Positions 20,501 through 28,969 of a DNA stretch of 64,000 nucleotides are shown here, piece after piece (the stretch's first letter is position 1; every line of letters begins with the position of its first letter). The notes below the pieces were generated by a model. It had not been told where the DNA came from and made no database searches. It saw nothing but the letters and a program-made list of their open reading frames with translations. Source of the DNA: Aradus depressus. Its lineage: Eukaryota; Arthropoda; Insecta; Hemiptera; Aradidae. Made by a program: the position numbers and the translations under genes. The stretch spans positions 46,228,108-46,292,107 of the forward strand of contig OY759217.1 in the NCBI GenBank assembly GCA_963662175.1. The letters are read 5' to 3'.

Positions 20501-23500
20501 TTTCTTTTGGATTGCCGGGGTGAACAAGTGCTGCAAATTCTCGAAAATACTCAATGAAGAGTTACTCAACTATGTGTGGTTCATTTAATCACAAGACGAA
20601 TTACCCATCCGGTAAATCTGTGACAATATATTGAAAAAAGCTGTGAAAAGTTTGTTAATAATTACTCCTTTGTTAATAATCACTACTCATTACCTCAGCC
20701 ATCTCGATAAATAAAATATGTTGAAACAACTAACTTAATAATAACTAAATTAAGACAAGTTTGCTGAGTGCGAATCTTACATAGACATTTGTAGATAGGC
20801 CGCTCTGAAGATGGACTTTCAGTTAGGAAATCCCCGTATCAAACATTAATTTTTGTAAATTAATGAAAAACTAACGATGAAACAAAGTTTATACCAGGAA
20901 TAACCCTACAAACACCAAACAGTGTTGCCACGCCAAAATTCCTTTACAATAAAACCAAACATTTCAAGTTTTCGCCAGATTCTCCTAAAGAAAAATTCCC
21001 TTTACTATATATGTATTTTATTTATTTTTTATTTATTTATTGATAGCCATAATATAAAAAATGTAAACAAAACTACTTATAATGTTAATTACTAGCAGTC
21101 GATAATGTGATATAGCAACATTTCTACTGTTTGGTGACCTAAGAAAGCAGTAGTTTTGAGACTTGCAATAATACGACTAACCAGGTTAGCAACGCACTAT
21201 TGCGAGTTTTTAGGCCAGACATATAATTTGACAAAGGGATGCAACTGGTGTTAGAAGTCTACTTACAACCCTTAGTAGGGACAGTGATGGTTGTAGGCGT
21301 GGTAAGTCGTCTGGTTCGTCGGCCCTCCTCCACTCTTATAGAATAGTTGGTGGCCATCCTCAACTCCTTCAGTGTCGTCGAGTACTGGACAGAACCGTTC
21401 TGATCCCGACCGGATTCTGCATCCACTACCTGCAATCATTTAGTTCCAGCTCATTTCACCATTGGAAATTGAAGTAGAATTGAAAATGGATAATGTCTGA
21501 TTTTGTATTTTACATTATTAAGTTTTATTGTGCATGTTTACAATCAGTGAAACCAAAAGTATACAATATAGTAGGATATGAAGTGATAAGGAAATTATAT
21601 AAAATAACAATATGAGAAGCAGTGCCTTCTTGAGATAGTTTTGTGCCCCACACAAATGAAGGATTTTGTTTAATTTTACGAAATTATAACCAGTAGGTAA
21701 TAAAATAATTGTATACATATAATCGAACATTCTCAATATGTTATACTGTTAAACTGAAAAACAGGGAAATTCTTTAAGAATATGTGAATACAGTGAAGAG
21801 GACGCCCATTAGCTCAGAGGTAGCGTGCTTGTTTACTGAGCTCAAGATCGCGAGTTCGAAACCCTGCATATGTCCTTAGGTTTTTTATCGGGAAGTTGAA
21901 AAACCTTGTGCATGCCCTCCTTTGGATGGGTTGTTAAGCGATGGTTCCGAGCTTGCATGGTGTCAGGTATTCGTTAAAGACCCTTATCCTAGGTGAAAAA
22001 ACCTGGACTAGCTAGTTTTAGGACTCCCACAGTAGAATCGGGCTCATGTCTACCAGAGAGACAAAAGAGCGCTCTGGCAGTAGGCGATATGACCAAGTAG
22101 TAAGGTAGTAACCTGAAAACGTTTTTTATATTTAGTTATGGTTGACTATCATCATATGTGGTTGAGATCTATCTACCGACATTGCTGTCTTAATGTGTTT
22201 TTTTGAGAATATAAAAAATCCGTGCCACAAGAAACTCCTATATTCTATAAATGTTTCTCATTGTTTTTAGTTCAGACCATCCTGCATTTTATTTTACTTA
22301 TAATTTATTATTATCGTATTTTGTTGATGCATATCGACCGACATTGCGAGGGCGCCAATAGCTCAGTGAATGCTTGCTTACTGAGCTCCAGAGCGCAGAT
22401 TGGAAACTCAGCCGAGGCCTTTAGGTTTTTATCAGTAATATGCGAAAAACCATGAGCATGCCGTCCTTCGGATAGGATATTAAGCGATTATCCCGAGCCT
22501 GTACGATGTCAGGCACAATAGTAGAGTCGGGCTCATATGCACCAGAGCGATGAAAGAGCGCGGTATGATTTCGTAGTTAAAGCTCGGGCATGTGTCACAA
22601 TAACTAACTCACTGTAAATACAGTGAGTCTTCTCGTAACGGACTATTTTGTCTTTGTCCCGGTCAAAATCATACTAAATCCAAGAATTTTAGCCACTGTA
22701 TTACGGACTTCCTCCCACGAGATTGCATAAGCGTCCCATCGTGGACAGAAGAATTTAAGTTCAAATAAAAAATATTCAAAGTTCACTTTTCTTCAAATTA
22801 GTTCCGAGAAAAAGAGTCGACTCTAATAGTCTCAACAATTTGGAGAAAATGATAGGGTATTATAAATTCAATTTCATATCCCTGGAATCCCTCGACACAA
22901 AAACAAACCTGTCTTAAAAATGTCACTGTTTGCATTTGTCTTTCGGGCAGTTATGTTGCCTCCGAAACCACCTAAGTTCTGCCAACTGTCAAAAGTAAAA
23001 AAAAAAAAAACAATTTAAAATAACAGTATTTTTTAAAAACAGATTGAGCACATTCATTTTCATTATTCATATTTTTTTTTTGCAAATCTATAAGTATTTT
23101 TTTCAGTACCTATTTACATATGTATTTTTCTGTTTAAATGTGTGCTTTTTGAAATGAGTATTTCTGTAATACGCCACTCCTGAACGGACGCCCTTGTATA
23201 ACCGACACTAATTTAACTCCATGTCCGTTATAGAGAAGTTTCTTCAATATATTGTGTAAAACAGTTTTAGAAAAAATGTTAAACGCTTTTTCACTAACAA
23301 AAAGTGCCACACTATTTCCGCCCCCCTCTCCCGTAGTAACGAAAATTTAATTTAATATTTACTAAAATACGATTGAAATAATGAAAATTTATATTTAGTT
23401 ATGTAGTTTGTTCCAAGTTTCCCTCCCACACAGGGGAAAACAAAATTTGTAATCCACAAAATAATTATGAAATTAGGGAGTTAAGCACATTTGCTTGTTG

Positions 23501-24486
23501 TTTGTATTATTTATACATTTGTGCATACCTATTTGTAAAAAATATTTATGATATACATATAAAATCTCCTTTTATTTACAACGTCCAGTTGTTTATTCCA
23601 TTTAAGAACAAATAGAAAAAAATGTAGTGCTGAAACACTGTAGTAACGAAGAGAAAAAAAAAGGGTCGGTGAATCACCGGCAATGTACTTCCCCAGAACG
23701 AATTAATCTATTAACTTTTCGTTCACCCTTCCAAACTAGTCGACCGATTGCGCTAATATTCAATAGTTGACTAACATAGGGACTCCTAAATCCTCATATT
23801 AAATTTGGTGTCGATAAATTCATTACAACGTCAGTTATTAGAGTTTTTGAGTCAAGCCTCTCCCTTAATTCCCCACCCCTTTGGTCGATTTGGTTGAAAA
23901 TCGATAGGTGTAGTCGCTATAAGGTTTCGAAGTCACATAAAAAATGTCATGTTAATAAATTCATTCGGGAGTCATCGTGTTCGTAGACACACACAGACAA
24001 ACAGACTTTGCTTTTTTTTTTTATTTTTGGAATTAGGAGGTCGGAAAACATGAAATTCGGTTGAAAACTGCGCATCGAATTTTTGACCGATTACATAAAT
24101 TCCCCTATACTTCGGATTAACATAGCCACAGAAATCCCTGGGGGCCCCCTAGGTAGCGGATGACATGCTCTTGCTCCTGTTTGAGACGGTTCAAGTTCCT
24201 GGCTGACTTGTACGCTCACATCCTCGCAGGGGATCTTGAACCATTAAACACATAACAGTTCAGCTCTCTGTTTACGAAATTATAAACTTAAATAGAAATT
24301 ATTGTTCTAATGTACATTTCTAAAAAAAACAAGTTAGGATGTAATATGCACATACCTTAGCCTTGCACCTGGATGGTCCCCATTCTTGCACCTCGCAGTA
24401 GTGCACCTGGAACCAGACCTTGGCTGGATACTCCCAACTTACGAAGATCTGTCTGTAGTCACTTTGACCCTTCAGTCCACGGATTT
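14437..24486 (-). CDS. FN3-like / ZP-N-like single-pass membrane protein, six exons (5' end incomplete)
   Basis: The exons, in transcription order, are 24486-24356, 21429-21267, 19718-19424, 18029-17914, 16911-16810 and 14585-14437. All have GT-AG junctions with phases 0,1,2,1,1, giving 317 residues without the first exon. Residues about 1-95 look like one FN3 domain (IFVSWEYPAKVWFQVHYCEV; YSTTLKELRMATNYSIRVEE). Residues about 100-195 have the four-cysteine ZP-N pattern (VEVQTGPFFSGRIGVESGPC; YLLRIDHNLCG; FLVLCTFH). A Gly/Pro-rich linker follows, then a helix (AILGAIGVAMGLIAVGLALW) and a 49-residue acidic Ser/Thr-rich tail. No ZP-C module is seen. Possible N-glycosylation sites are NYS and NAT. 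ZP-domain proteins in insects shape apical extracellular matrix; the function here is inferred only. Confidence 0.72.
14468..14815. repeat. 171-bp tandem duplication covering the last exon and its acceptor
   Basis: Bases 14468-14638 and 14645-14815 are identical by eye, offset 177, with a 6-bp spacer. The unit includes most of the exon, the acceptor and 50 bp of intron. Reading from the upstream acceptor (exon start 14762) stays open through the intervening intron-like DNA into the original exon, giving an extended tail. Confidence 0.9.
15020..15700. other. Intron of the ZP-like gene; nothing certain
   Basis: A GC-richer patch at 15300-15365 reads like the tail of a dispersed repeat ('ccgcgggttgccgatccctg', seen near many hAT/SINE copies in insects). 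No other feature is supported. Confidence 0.35.
15711..15833. repeat. Half copy of a hammerhead-like foldback element
   Basis: It shares 'tctcccatttatttgttac' and the core 'acgttttggggagtattccc' / 'catcatctg' with 16467-16765, and the end 'ttctttatgttaacattttt'. The minus strand reads GATGATGGGAATACTCCC, then AAAACGTC. Confidence 0.6.
15834..15895 (+). repeat. SINE family 1, 3' fragment
   Basis: Only 'gtctggtagtaggcgatatg', 'ccttgtagttaaa' and the 'aataactaactat' tail remain. Confidence 0.75.
16467..16765. repeat. Foldback element with hammerhead-like sequence at each end
   Basis: Long arms (about 16560-16617 and 16652-16711) pair almost perfectly through 'ttttctttttacagaagata'. Outside them, 'acgtttcgggaagtaccccc' (16514) and 'gggagtgattcccgaaacga' (16740) are inverted relatives. 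No ORF is present. Confidence 0.7.
16810..16911 (-). CDS. ZP-like gene exon: transmembrane helix
   Basis: The acceptor is TTCAAG|ACTAC and the donor TTTTCAG|GTAAAT, phase 1 in and out. It encodes NYNYDAILGAIGVAMGLIAV then GLALWRYFPSRIFS. A 21-residue hydrophobic span is followed by basic residues, as expected for a type I stop-transfer. Confidence 0.78.
17914..18029 (-). CDS. ZP-like gene exon: extracellular linker
   Basis: The exon lies between CCTCCAG|GTTGAA and GAAGATA|GTAAGT, phase 2 in and 1 out. It encodes GLNLPHTGDGMVAPSFGEIS and ends RQAGPANGED. The segment is Gly/Pro-rich and likely an extended stalk before the membrane. Confidence 0.72.
18030..19423. other. ZP-like gene intron; nothing recognised
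   Basis: AT-rich. A patch at 18600-18760 is GC-richer but has no open frame or repeat partner that I recognise. Confidence 0.35.
19424..19718 (-). CDS. ZP-like gene exon: ZP-N-like module
   Basis: The exon runs from TAGTTTCAG|CGCGGG to GAGCCGG|GTACGT, phase 1 in and 2 out. It carries the whole four-cysteine module: C in AVSCLPEV, C in GVESGPCFVE, C in DHNLCGSLHNATS and C in FLVLCTFH. It is GC-rich, and long shadow frames exist on the other strand. Confidence 0.78.
19861..20095. repeat. Foldback element with two inverted hammerhead-like cores
   Basis: It begins GAGGTTCTGTCGTG and ends GACAGAACCTC. The arms carry 'aactcagtatttggccaacg' / 'cgaatactgagtttttt' and 'tcattataaggcc' facing each other around a CA/TG-rich loop. 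It lies in an intron of the ZP-like gene. Confidence 0.8.
20025..20053 (+). ncRNA. Hammerhead-like core in the right arm of the foldback
   Basis: CTGAAGA is followed by one unpaired A, a hairpin GGAAA...TTACC, then GAAA. This is the C3-U4-G5-A6-N7-G8-A9 / stem II / G-A-A-A order of a hammerhead. The inverted arm (19904-19928, minus) repeats it. Stem I and a clear cleavage site were not established. Confidence 0.35.
20100..21266. other. Intron of the ZP-like gene; nothing certain
   Basis: A possible relic of the same foldback family is seen at about 20812 ('gctctgaagatgg...tcagttagg'). No other motif is supported. Confidence 0.3.
21267..21429 (-). CDS. ZP-like gene exon: second half of FN3-like domain
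   Basis: The exon lies between ATTGCAG|GTAGTGG and GGGTT|GTAAGT, phase 0 in and 1 out. It reads VVDAESGRDQNGSVQYSTTL then KELRMATNYSIRVEEG. The 'L..L.....YSI.V..G' pattern is the F-G strand region of FN3 folds. Confidence 0.75.
21798..22115 (+). repeat. SINE family 1 copy (diverged)
   Basis: Head GACGCCCATTAGCTCAGAGG, box B AGTTCGAAACCC, body to 'gcgctctggcagtaggcgat'. The 3' tail is altered. Confidence 0.85.
22346..22607 (+). repeat. SINE family 1 copy with internal deletions
   Basis: Head GGCGCCAATAGCTCAGTG, then 'ccgtccttcggataggat' and 'gtagagtcgggctcat'. The block between 'gatgtcaggca' and 'cagtagagtc' is deleted. It ends 'cacaataactaactcac'. Confidence 0.85.
22610..23660. other. Intron of the ZP-like gene; no supported feature
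   Basis: A 77-nt stretch at about 22907-22985 on the minus strand has splice-like borders but the wrong phase for this gene. The rest is AT-rich. Confidence 0.35.
23665..24115 (-). repeat. Dispersed repeat family A, full-length-like copy, inverse orientation
   Basis: It begins with the inverse of the family end ('tcggtgaatcaccggcaatg') and finishes with 'attacataaattcccctata'. All internal blocks are present in inverse order. It contains the 'gtctgt' simple-repeat region seen in other copies. Confidence 0.75.
24356..24486 (-). CDS. ZP-like gene exon: first half of FN3-like domain (most 5' exon supported)
   Basis: The acceptor is CTAATTTCAG|AAATCC and the donor GCTAAG|GTATGT. The entering phase is 1, so one more coding exon must lie upstream. 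It reads IRGLKGQSDYRQIFVSWEYP, then AKVWFQVHYCEVQEWGPSRC. The 'W.YP...F.V.Y' pattern is typical of FN3 B-C strands; two cysteines near the end could pair. Confidence 0.75.
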
Positions 24487-24604
24487 CTGAAATTAGAAAA
24501 AATACTGTTTGAAAAATATATAAATAATTATAATAATATGAATTAAATAAATAAAAACAAAGAATTTGTTTAACCAGAATGTCAATTTGAAAGGGAAAAA
24601 TTAG

Positions 24605-24650
24605 TTAATTAATTTGCACTGGGGAGGTACGTTCTCGGTGATTCACAGAG
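24605..24650 (+). repeat. Dispersed repeat family A, 3'-end scrap
   Basis: Only the terminal 'actggggaggtac...gtgattcac' remains, next to the left end of the Penelope-like pair. Confidence 0.55.
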
Positions 24651-24658
24651 CCTAAACC

Positions 24659-24670
24659 AGTGAATACAAT
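24659..24670. repeat. Left 12-bp target-site duplication of the Penelope-like pair
   Basis: AGTGAATACAAT is repeated directly at 26977-26988, on the other side of the inverted pair. Confidence 0.75.
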
Positions 24671-24738
24671 TTCGCAGGATGTCAAAAATAAGGTAGTCTG
24701 ACCTCTCACAGATTTTTTATTTAAGTAAGCTAGCCGGC

Positions 24739-24762
24739 TTTCGAGGTTTCCCTCATCATCAG
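24739..24762 (-). ncRNA. Hammerhead-like core, left arm
   Basis: This is the mirror of 26849-26872: CTGATGA, an unpaired T, hairpin GAGG-GAAA-CCTC, then GAAA on the minus strand. It lies between the protein's stop codon and the element's outer end. Confidence 0.4.
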
Positions 24763-24908
24763 GCAGTCTACAAAAGAACATCCTTAATATGTAATATGAA
24801 TAGCAAATAAATAATTAAAAACACAATTTTTGATAAAACATAGGTACCTGATAAAAATTTGAATAAACTAAATAATAAAAATAAATAAATAAAAATCTAC
24901 AACAAACA

Positions 24909-25793
24909 TTAACAATTTAAAATATCATGGATGGGGACAGACGAGTTATTCCTGTCCACCATCTGAGTCACAACTGGGAGAACGGTGTACGTGAGACTGG
25001 ACAAACCTCCCATCCCCTCTCTAGAGTTGAGGAGGGGGGACTCTCTCTTCCTCCTTTCCAATTTGATTTCGATACTTTCCAATGTATCCATTTTTCTACC
25101 TTTTTGGACATGATGCAGTAATGAGACTGAACCGGCCTCATGTCCTGTGTTCTGGAGGTGTTAGAAAAATTCAGAGTCGCCCCTCCTCAAATGCTCCCTC
25201 ACTCTAGTCCTCAGCTTCCGGCCCGTCTGCCCAAGATAAAAACATTCACAGTCTTTACAAGTAATCCTGTACACGCCGGATTTGTCAGGGAGGTCCACAC
25301 GATCTTTGGTTTTTGAGAGCATCCCCTTAAGAGAAGTCCTACTTTTGAAACCCACATTCACGTCATCTCCCTTTATTATCCGAGATAATTTCTCAGAGAG
25401 TCTGGGGAGGTACGGCAGAACACACCAGCCACCCCTCTCCTTAGTTTGGTTACACCCTCCGTACACTGACGTTACCATTTTCTCCTCCGTCTTTCTTTTC
25501 AATATACGTTCTACCAGGTCGGTTGTGTAACCATTAACGACGGCGAGGTGTCTGATGTGCTCCAACTCTCTTTCGTAGGAGTCACGGGAAACAGGGAGTT
25601 TGAGTAGTCTGTCTATGAAAGAGTGAAATGCTGCATGTTTATGTTTTGTGTGATGAGATGAACTGTTTGGTATTAATGTTTCTGTACTGGTGGGTTTCCT
25701 GTAAATGTCGAAGGTGTAGCTCTTGTCCTGTTTTGTGATTTGTAGATCTAAATAATTGATACTATTGTTTTGTTCTAGGTCTATGGTGAATTT
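24909..25793 (-). pseudogene. Penelope-like RT C-terminus plus GIY-YIG endonuclease, left copy with nonsense change
   Basis: It is the same protein as the right copy (25818-26702), but a C-to-T difference turns a Gln codon after RRGDSEFF into TAA (25163-25161). This removes the last 85 residues or so. The GIY-YIG core (GVYRITCKDC, FYLGQTGRKL) is upstream of the stop and intact. The reverse transcriptase catalytic part is absent, so neither copy is autonomous. Confidence 0.85.
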
Positions 25794-25817
25794 TATAGTG
25801 TCTGTAAGTGTACTATA

Positions 25818-26702
25818 AAATTCACCATAGACCTAGAACAAAACAATAGTATCAATTATTTAGATCTACAAATCACAAAACAGGACAAGAGCTACACCTT
25901 CGACATTTACAGGAAACCCACCAGTACAGAAACATTAATACCAAACAGTTCATCTCATCACACAAAACATAAACATGCAGCATTTCACTCTTTCATAGAC
26001 AGACTACTCAAACTCCCTGTTTCCCGTGACTCCTACGAAAGAGAGTTGGAGCACATCAGACACCTCGCCGTCGTTAATGGTTACACAACCGACCTGGTAG
26101 AACGTATATTGAAAAGAAAGACGGAGGAGAAAATGGTAACGTCAGTGTACGGAGGGTGTAACCAAACTAAGGAGAGGGGTGGCTGGTGTGTTCTGCCGTA
26201 CCTCCCCAGACTCTCTGAGAAATTATCTCGGATAATAAAGGGAGATGACGTGAATGTGGGTTTCAAAAGTAGGACTTCTCTTAAGGGGATGCTCTCAAAA
26301 ACCAAAGATCGTGTGGACCTCCCTGACAAATCCGGCGTGTACAGGATTACTTGTAAAGACTGTGAATGTTTTTATCTTGGGCAGACGGGCCGGAAGCTGA
26401 GGACTAGAGTGAGGGAGCATTTGAGGAGGGGCGACTCTGAATTTTTCCAACACCTCCAGAACACAGGACATGAGGCCGGTTCAGTCTCATTACTGCATCA
26501 TGTCCAAAAAGGTAGAAAAATGGATACATTGGAAAGTATCGAAATCAAATTGGAAAGGAGGAAGAGAGAGTCCCCCCTCCTCAACTCTAGAGAGGGGATG
26601 GGAGGTTTGTCCAGTCTCACGTACACCGTTCTCCCAGTTGTGACTCAGATGGTGGACAGGAATAACTCGTCTGTCCCCATCCATGATATTTTAAATTGTT
26701 AA
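25818..26702 (+). CDS. Penelope-like element: RT C-terminal end plus GIY-YIG endonuclease (5'-truncated)
   Basis: A frame of 294 residues is open from the palindrome centre to TAA. The first about 75 residues match the end of Penelope RT proteins (KFTIDLEQNNSINYLDLQI, FDIYRKPTSTETLIPNS, HKHAAFHSF). A linker with the dispersed motif YLPRLSEKLSRIIKG follows. Then comes the GIY-YIG nuclease from about residue 173: GVYRI, CKDCECFYLGQTGRKL, RVREH. The nuclease nicks target DNA for retrotransposition in this group. The palm domain with the catalytic aspartates is missing, so this is a truncated, non-autonomous copy. No upstream ATG is present. The inverse copy at 24909-25793 has one nonsense difference. 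Confidence 0.88.
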   Translation, partial: KFTIDLEQNNSINYLDLQITKQDKSYTFDIYRKPTSTETLIPNSSSHHTKHKHAAFHSFIDRLLKLPVSRDSYERELEHIRHLAVVNGYTTDLVERILKRKTEEKMVTSVYGGCNQTKERGGWCVLPYLPRLSEKLSRIIKGDDVNVGFKSRTSLKGMLSKTKDRVDLPDKSGVYRITCKDCECFYLGQTGRKLRTRVREHLRRGDSEFFQHLQNTGHEAGSVSLLHHVQKGRKMDTLESIEIKLERRKRESPLLNSREGMGGLSSLTYTVLPVVTQMVDRNNSSVPIHDILNC

Positions 26703-26848
26703 TGTTTGTTGTAGATTTTTATTTATTTATTTTTATTATTTAGTTTATTCAAATTTTTATCAGGTACCTATGTTTTATCAAAAATTGTGTTTTTAATTAT
26801 TTATTTGCTATTCATATTACATATTAAGGATGTTCTTTTGTAGACTGC

Positions 26849-26872
26849 CTGATGATGAGGGAAACCTCGAAA
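26849..26872 (+). ncRNA. Hammerhead-like core, right arm of the Penelope-like pair
   Basis: CTGATGA (26849-26855), one unpaired T, the hairpin GAGG-GAAA-CCTC, then GAAA (26869-26872). This is the invariant order of a hammerhead core, 150 bp past the ORF stop. Penelope-like elements are known to carry hammerhead motifs in their terminal repeats. The extra T before stem II is unusual, and stem I / the cleavage site were not found within the arm. Confidence 0.42.
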
Positions 26873-26942
26873 GCCGGCTAGCTTACTTAAATAAAAAATC
26901 TGTGAGAGGTCAGACTACCTTACTTTTGACATCCTGCGAAAT

Positions 26943-26988
26943 AATCACTTCTCACTACATCAGCCATCTTCATATTAGTGAATACAAT
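26943..26988. other. 34-bp unpaired tail plus right 12-bp target-site duplication
   Basis: After the arm symmetry ends, 34 bp (26943-26976, 'aatcacttctcactacatca...') are present only on this side, followed by AGTGAATACAAT. A related string ('aatcactactcattacctca') is seen near 20680. Confidence 0.6.
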
Positions 26989-27231
26989 ATTTATCATATC
27001 AAAATGATGTATGGAGCAATTGTTGACAACATAAAGTTCGCGAAAGCATAAACCTATCTACAAATATAACCTTCAATAAGAGTTTGTCTCTATATATAAA
27101 TCTGTGGGGAGTAAATGCAATTTATTTCCATTCTGTCACAGTCCTTCGTTCCTTCAATTGTTCTCCGTTTTAATTTCATTTTTATAGTTTCATAGGTCGA
27201 AGACCTTGTACGAAACTCTAATAGCGAGTGG

Positions 27232-28010
27232 CTTGAAATGAAAAGAAATTTTATTATTCTGGGACCGAGGTCGCCTAAGAATAAATACATACAGAGTAAA
27301 GAAAATGAAACAATGAAATATAGTATCAGTACAAAGAAATAAAAAGATAGGTAGGTAAATAAAAATTAGTGCTACATTGGAGGAAAACTATACAACTAAA
27401 AAATAGATAAACAGGAAATAAAAAAACAGGAAAAAACATATAATTAACAACTTCTATATGAAGAAAAAAAATAAATAAAAGTATCTACAAAAATAAAAGA
27501 GAATAAGTAAAAAAGAAAAAAAGCAAATCTATACAACTAAGAAATAAATAAAATTGATAATATAAATATAAATCGACCGAGCATAATACTATGATGGTTG
27601 ATTATAAAAGAGAAGGAAGGATGCCCAGCCAAGGTTTAAAATAAAATTAATTTAGAAAGCAGAAAATAAGATAAGATACAAATAAATAAATGCATAATAA
27701 AAATATATTAATGTGTAAATGAGCCAAAAATGAATACTATTGATTATGATCGAATAATTTAGGAAATATGATTAAAAAAAATATAATAAAAATGAGAATG
27801 ACAAAGACAAAAAAGAGAGAGAAAAAAAGAAAGAAAAAAAGGGAAAAGTAATTTGAATGATTAGATAATTAAGGTTGACGAATTAGAGAATACGGGGGAG
27901 AGATCAAAGGGGAGTAGATTGTTTAGTGAAGAGGAATTGGAATAGTGAGGATTTGAAGGAAGCCACGGAAGGAGAGTGACGGATTGGGGAGGCAGGGAGG
28001 ATGGCTTGAC
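27232..28010. repeat. A-rich dispersed repeat, related to 33757-34230
   Basis: Both copies begin with 'tgaaatgaaaa..a', then 'ttattctgggac' and 'cctaagaata', and then become A-rich with imperfect 'aaataaaaat' runs before a purine-rich end. They may be inverse copies of a retroelement 3' region; the class is unknown. Confidence 0.5.
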
Positions 28011-28069
28011 GTCCATCTCCAAGAGGCTCTTTTTGAATCATCGTACTAAACTGAATAGTCTCCACAACT

Positions 28070-28252
28070 AACTTTTATATTGTCTAATTTCACAAAAATG
28101 TATACAGAAACCAGAACTTATGTATACAGAAACCAGTACTTATGTATACAGAAACCAGTACTTATGTATACAGAAACCAGAACTTATGTATATATTTTTG
28201 TGGGATTAGACATAAATGTTAAACAAGTCGTTTGTTTTTATTTATTTTATTA
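28070..28252. repeat. Palindromic repeat with four 22-bp tandem units in its loop
   Basis: Arms 'ttgtctaatttcacaaaaa' (28080) and 'tttttgtgggattagacata' (28194) face each other. The loop (28100-28187) is four 22-bp units, GTATACAGAAACCAG(A/T)ACTTAT. It is a relative of the 8425-8860 palindrome, sharing the outer 'gttaaacaag' arm. Confidence 0.8.
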
Positions 28253-28485
28253 GCTTTTCACTATCGACACACATTGCAGAAATGTGTTCATAATTTGAGT
28301 GCATTCCATTATTTTAATTAAATGCATTTTGAGCCCCTTTGGTCTTCAGTAAAACAGACACTGTTTTTAACCAACTGGAAATTCGCTTTTGTCAGTTTGG
28401 CTTTAAAAAAAAAATGAAGTTAGTGGTCTAGACAGTAAGTTCTATTTAGATAGTGGAGCAAGTGAACACGATCCTAAGATCATAC

Positions 28486-28543
28486 TATCTGTTCCCTCTT
28501 CCATGAGGTGGAGTTGTACAATAAAGGCAATTAAATAAAACAT
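28486..28543 (-). CDS. Candidate first coding exon (signal peptide) of the ZP-like gene
   Basis: ATG at 28543 opens MFYLIAFIVQLHLMEEGTD, followed by a possible donor GATA|GTATGA in phase 1. That is exactly the phase needed by the 24486 exon; the join would be GTDKIRGLKG. The hydrophobic N-terminus suits a signal peptide. Evidence is only phase plus hydrophobicity, the donor is not strong, and the frame also extends upstream. Confidence 0.28.
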
Positions 28544-28820
28544 AATAATTAAAACAAAGAGGTCTTCCAGAGTGGCACTGAAGGATTGGATTAGTAGATG
28601 ACAAGTAAGCTTATGCCCGACCAAGAACACAGATTGAGGATGATTCACCTCCAGAATTGGTTTTTACATTCCCAGTTTTACGTACTGTAAGGGAAGTTAA
28701 TCGGCCGAATATTTGATGAGTTTTTAATGGAAGTTATACATTTTCCAAAATATGTCGTGAACAAGAATGTATATAAAATTTTATATGGATACCCAAAAGT
28801 CCGTAAGATAGTTAGTTTTA

Positions 28821-28961
28821 GTGACTCATGCCTGGGCTTTAACTATGAGGTCATATCGCCGCGCTCTTTCGTCGCTCTGGTGAATTTTGCCAACCCAGGT
28901 TTATTCACCTAGGGTAGGAGTCTTTAACAAGTATCTCACATTGTGGGAGTCTTAATGTTGC
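28821..28961 (-). repeat. SINE family 1, 3' half, interrupted by a hAT element
   Basis: The inverse of the SINE end ('gtgactcatgcctgggcttt') runs to the middle ('ctcacattgtgggagtctta'), where the hAT insertion begins. The rest continues at 29764. Confidence 0.8.
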
Positions 28962-28969
28962 CTATTTAG

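Larger units (their letters stand above)
24671..26940. mobile_element. Head-to-head inverted pair of 5'-truncated Penelope-like element copies
   Basis: Arms 24671-25799 and 25812-26940 (1129 bp each, no length difference) are inverse complements apart from a few single-base differences, around a 12-bp centre. Each carries the C-terminal part of a Penelope-like protein with a GIY-YIG endonuclease, pointing outward. A 34-bp unpaired extension (26943-26976) and a 12-bp direct repeat (24659-24670, 26977-26988) bound it. This suggests the whole pair inserted as one unit. Confidence 0.85.

Noticed and set aside
22907..22985. An extra exon of the ZP-like gene (minus; WQNLGGFGGNITARK)
   Set aside because: It is 77 nt long and needs phase 2 in, while the neighbouring exons 24356 and 21429 join directly in phase 0.
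24130..24250. Coding exon in a GC-rich patch (minus; IPCEDVSVQVSQELEP)
   Set aside because: The acceptor is poor and there is no usable donor; the adjacent FN3 halves are already continuous without it.
25282..26684. Frames antisense to the Penelope-like protein
   Set aside because: They are shadows; the sense frames carry the RT and GIY-YIG motifs.
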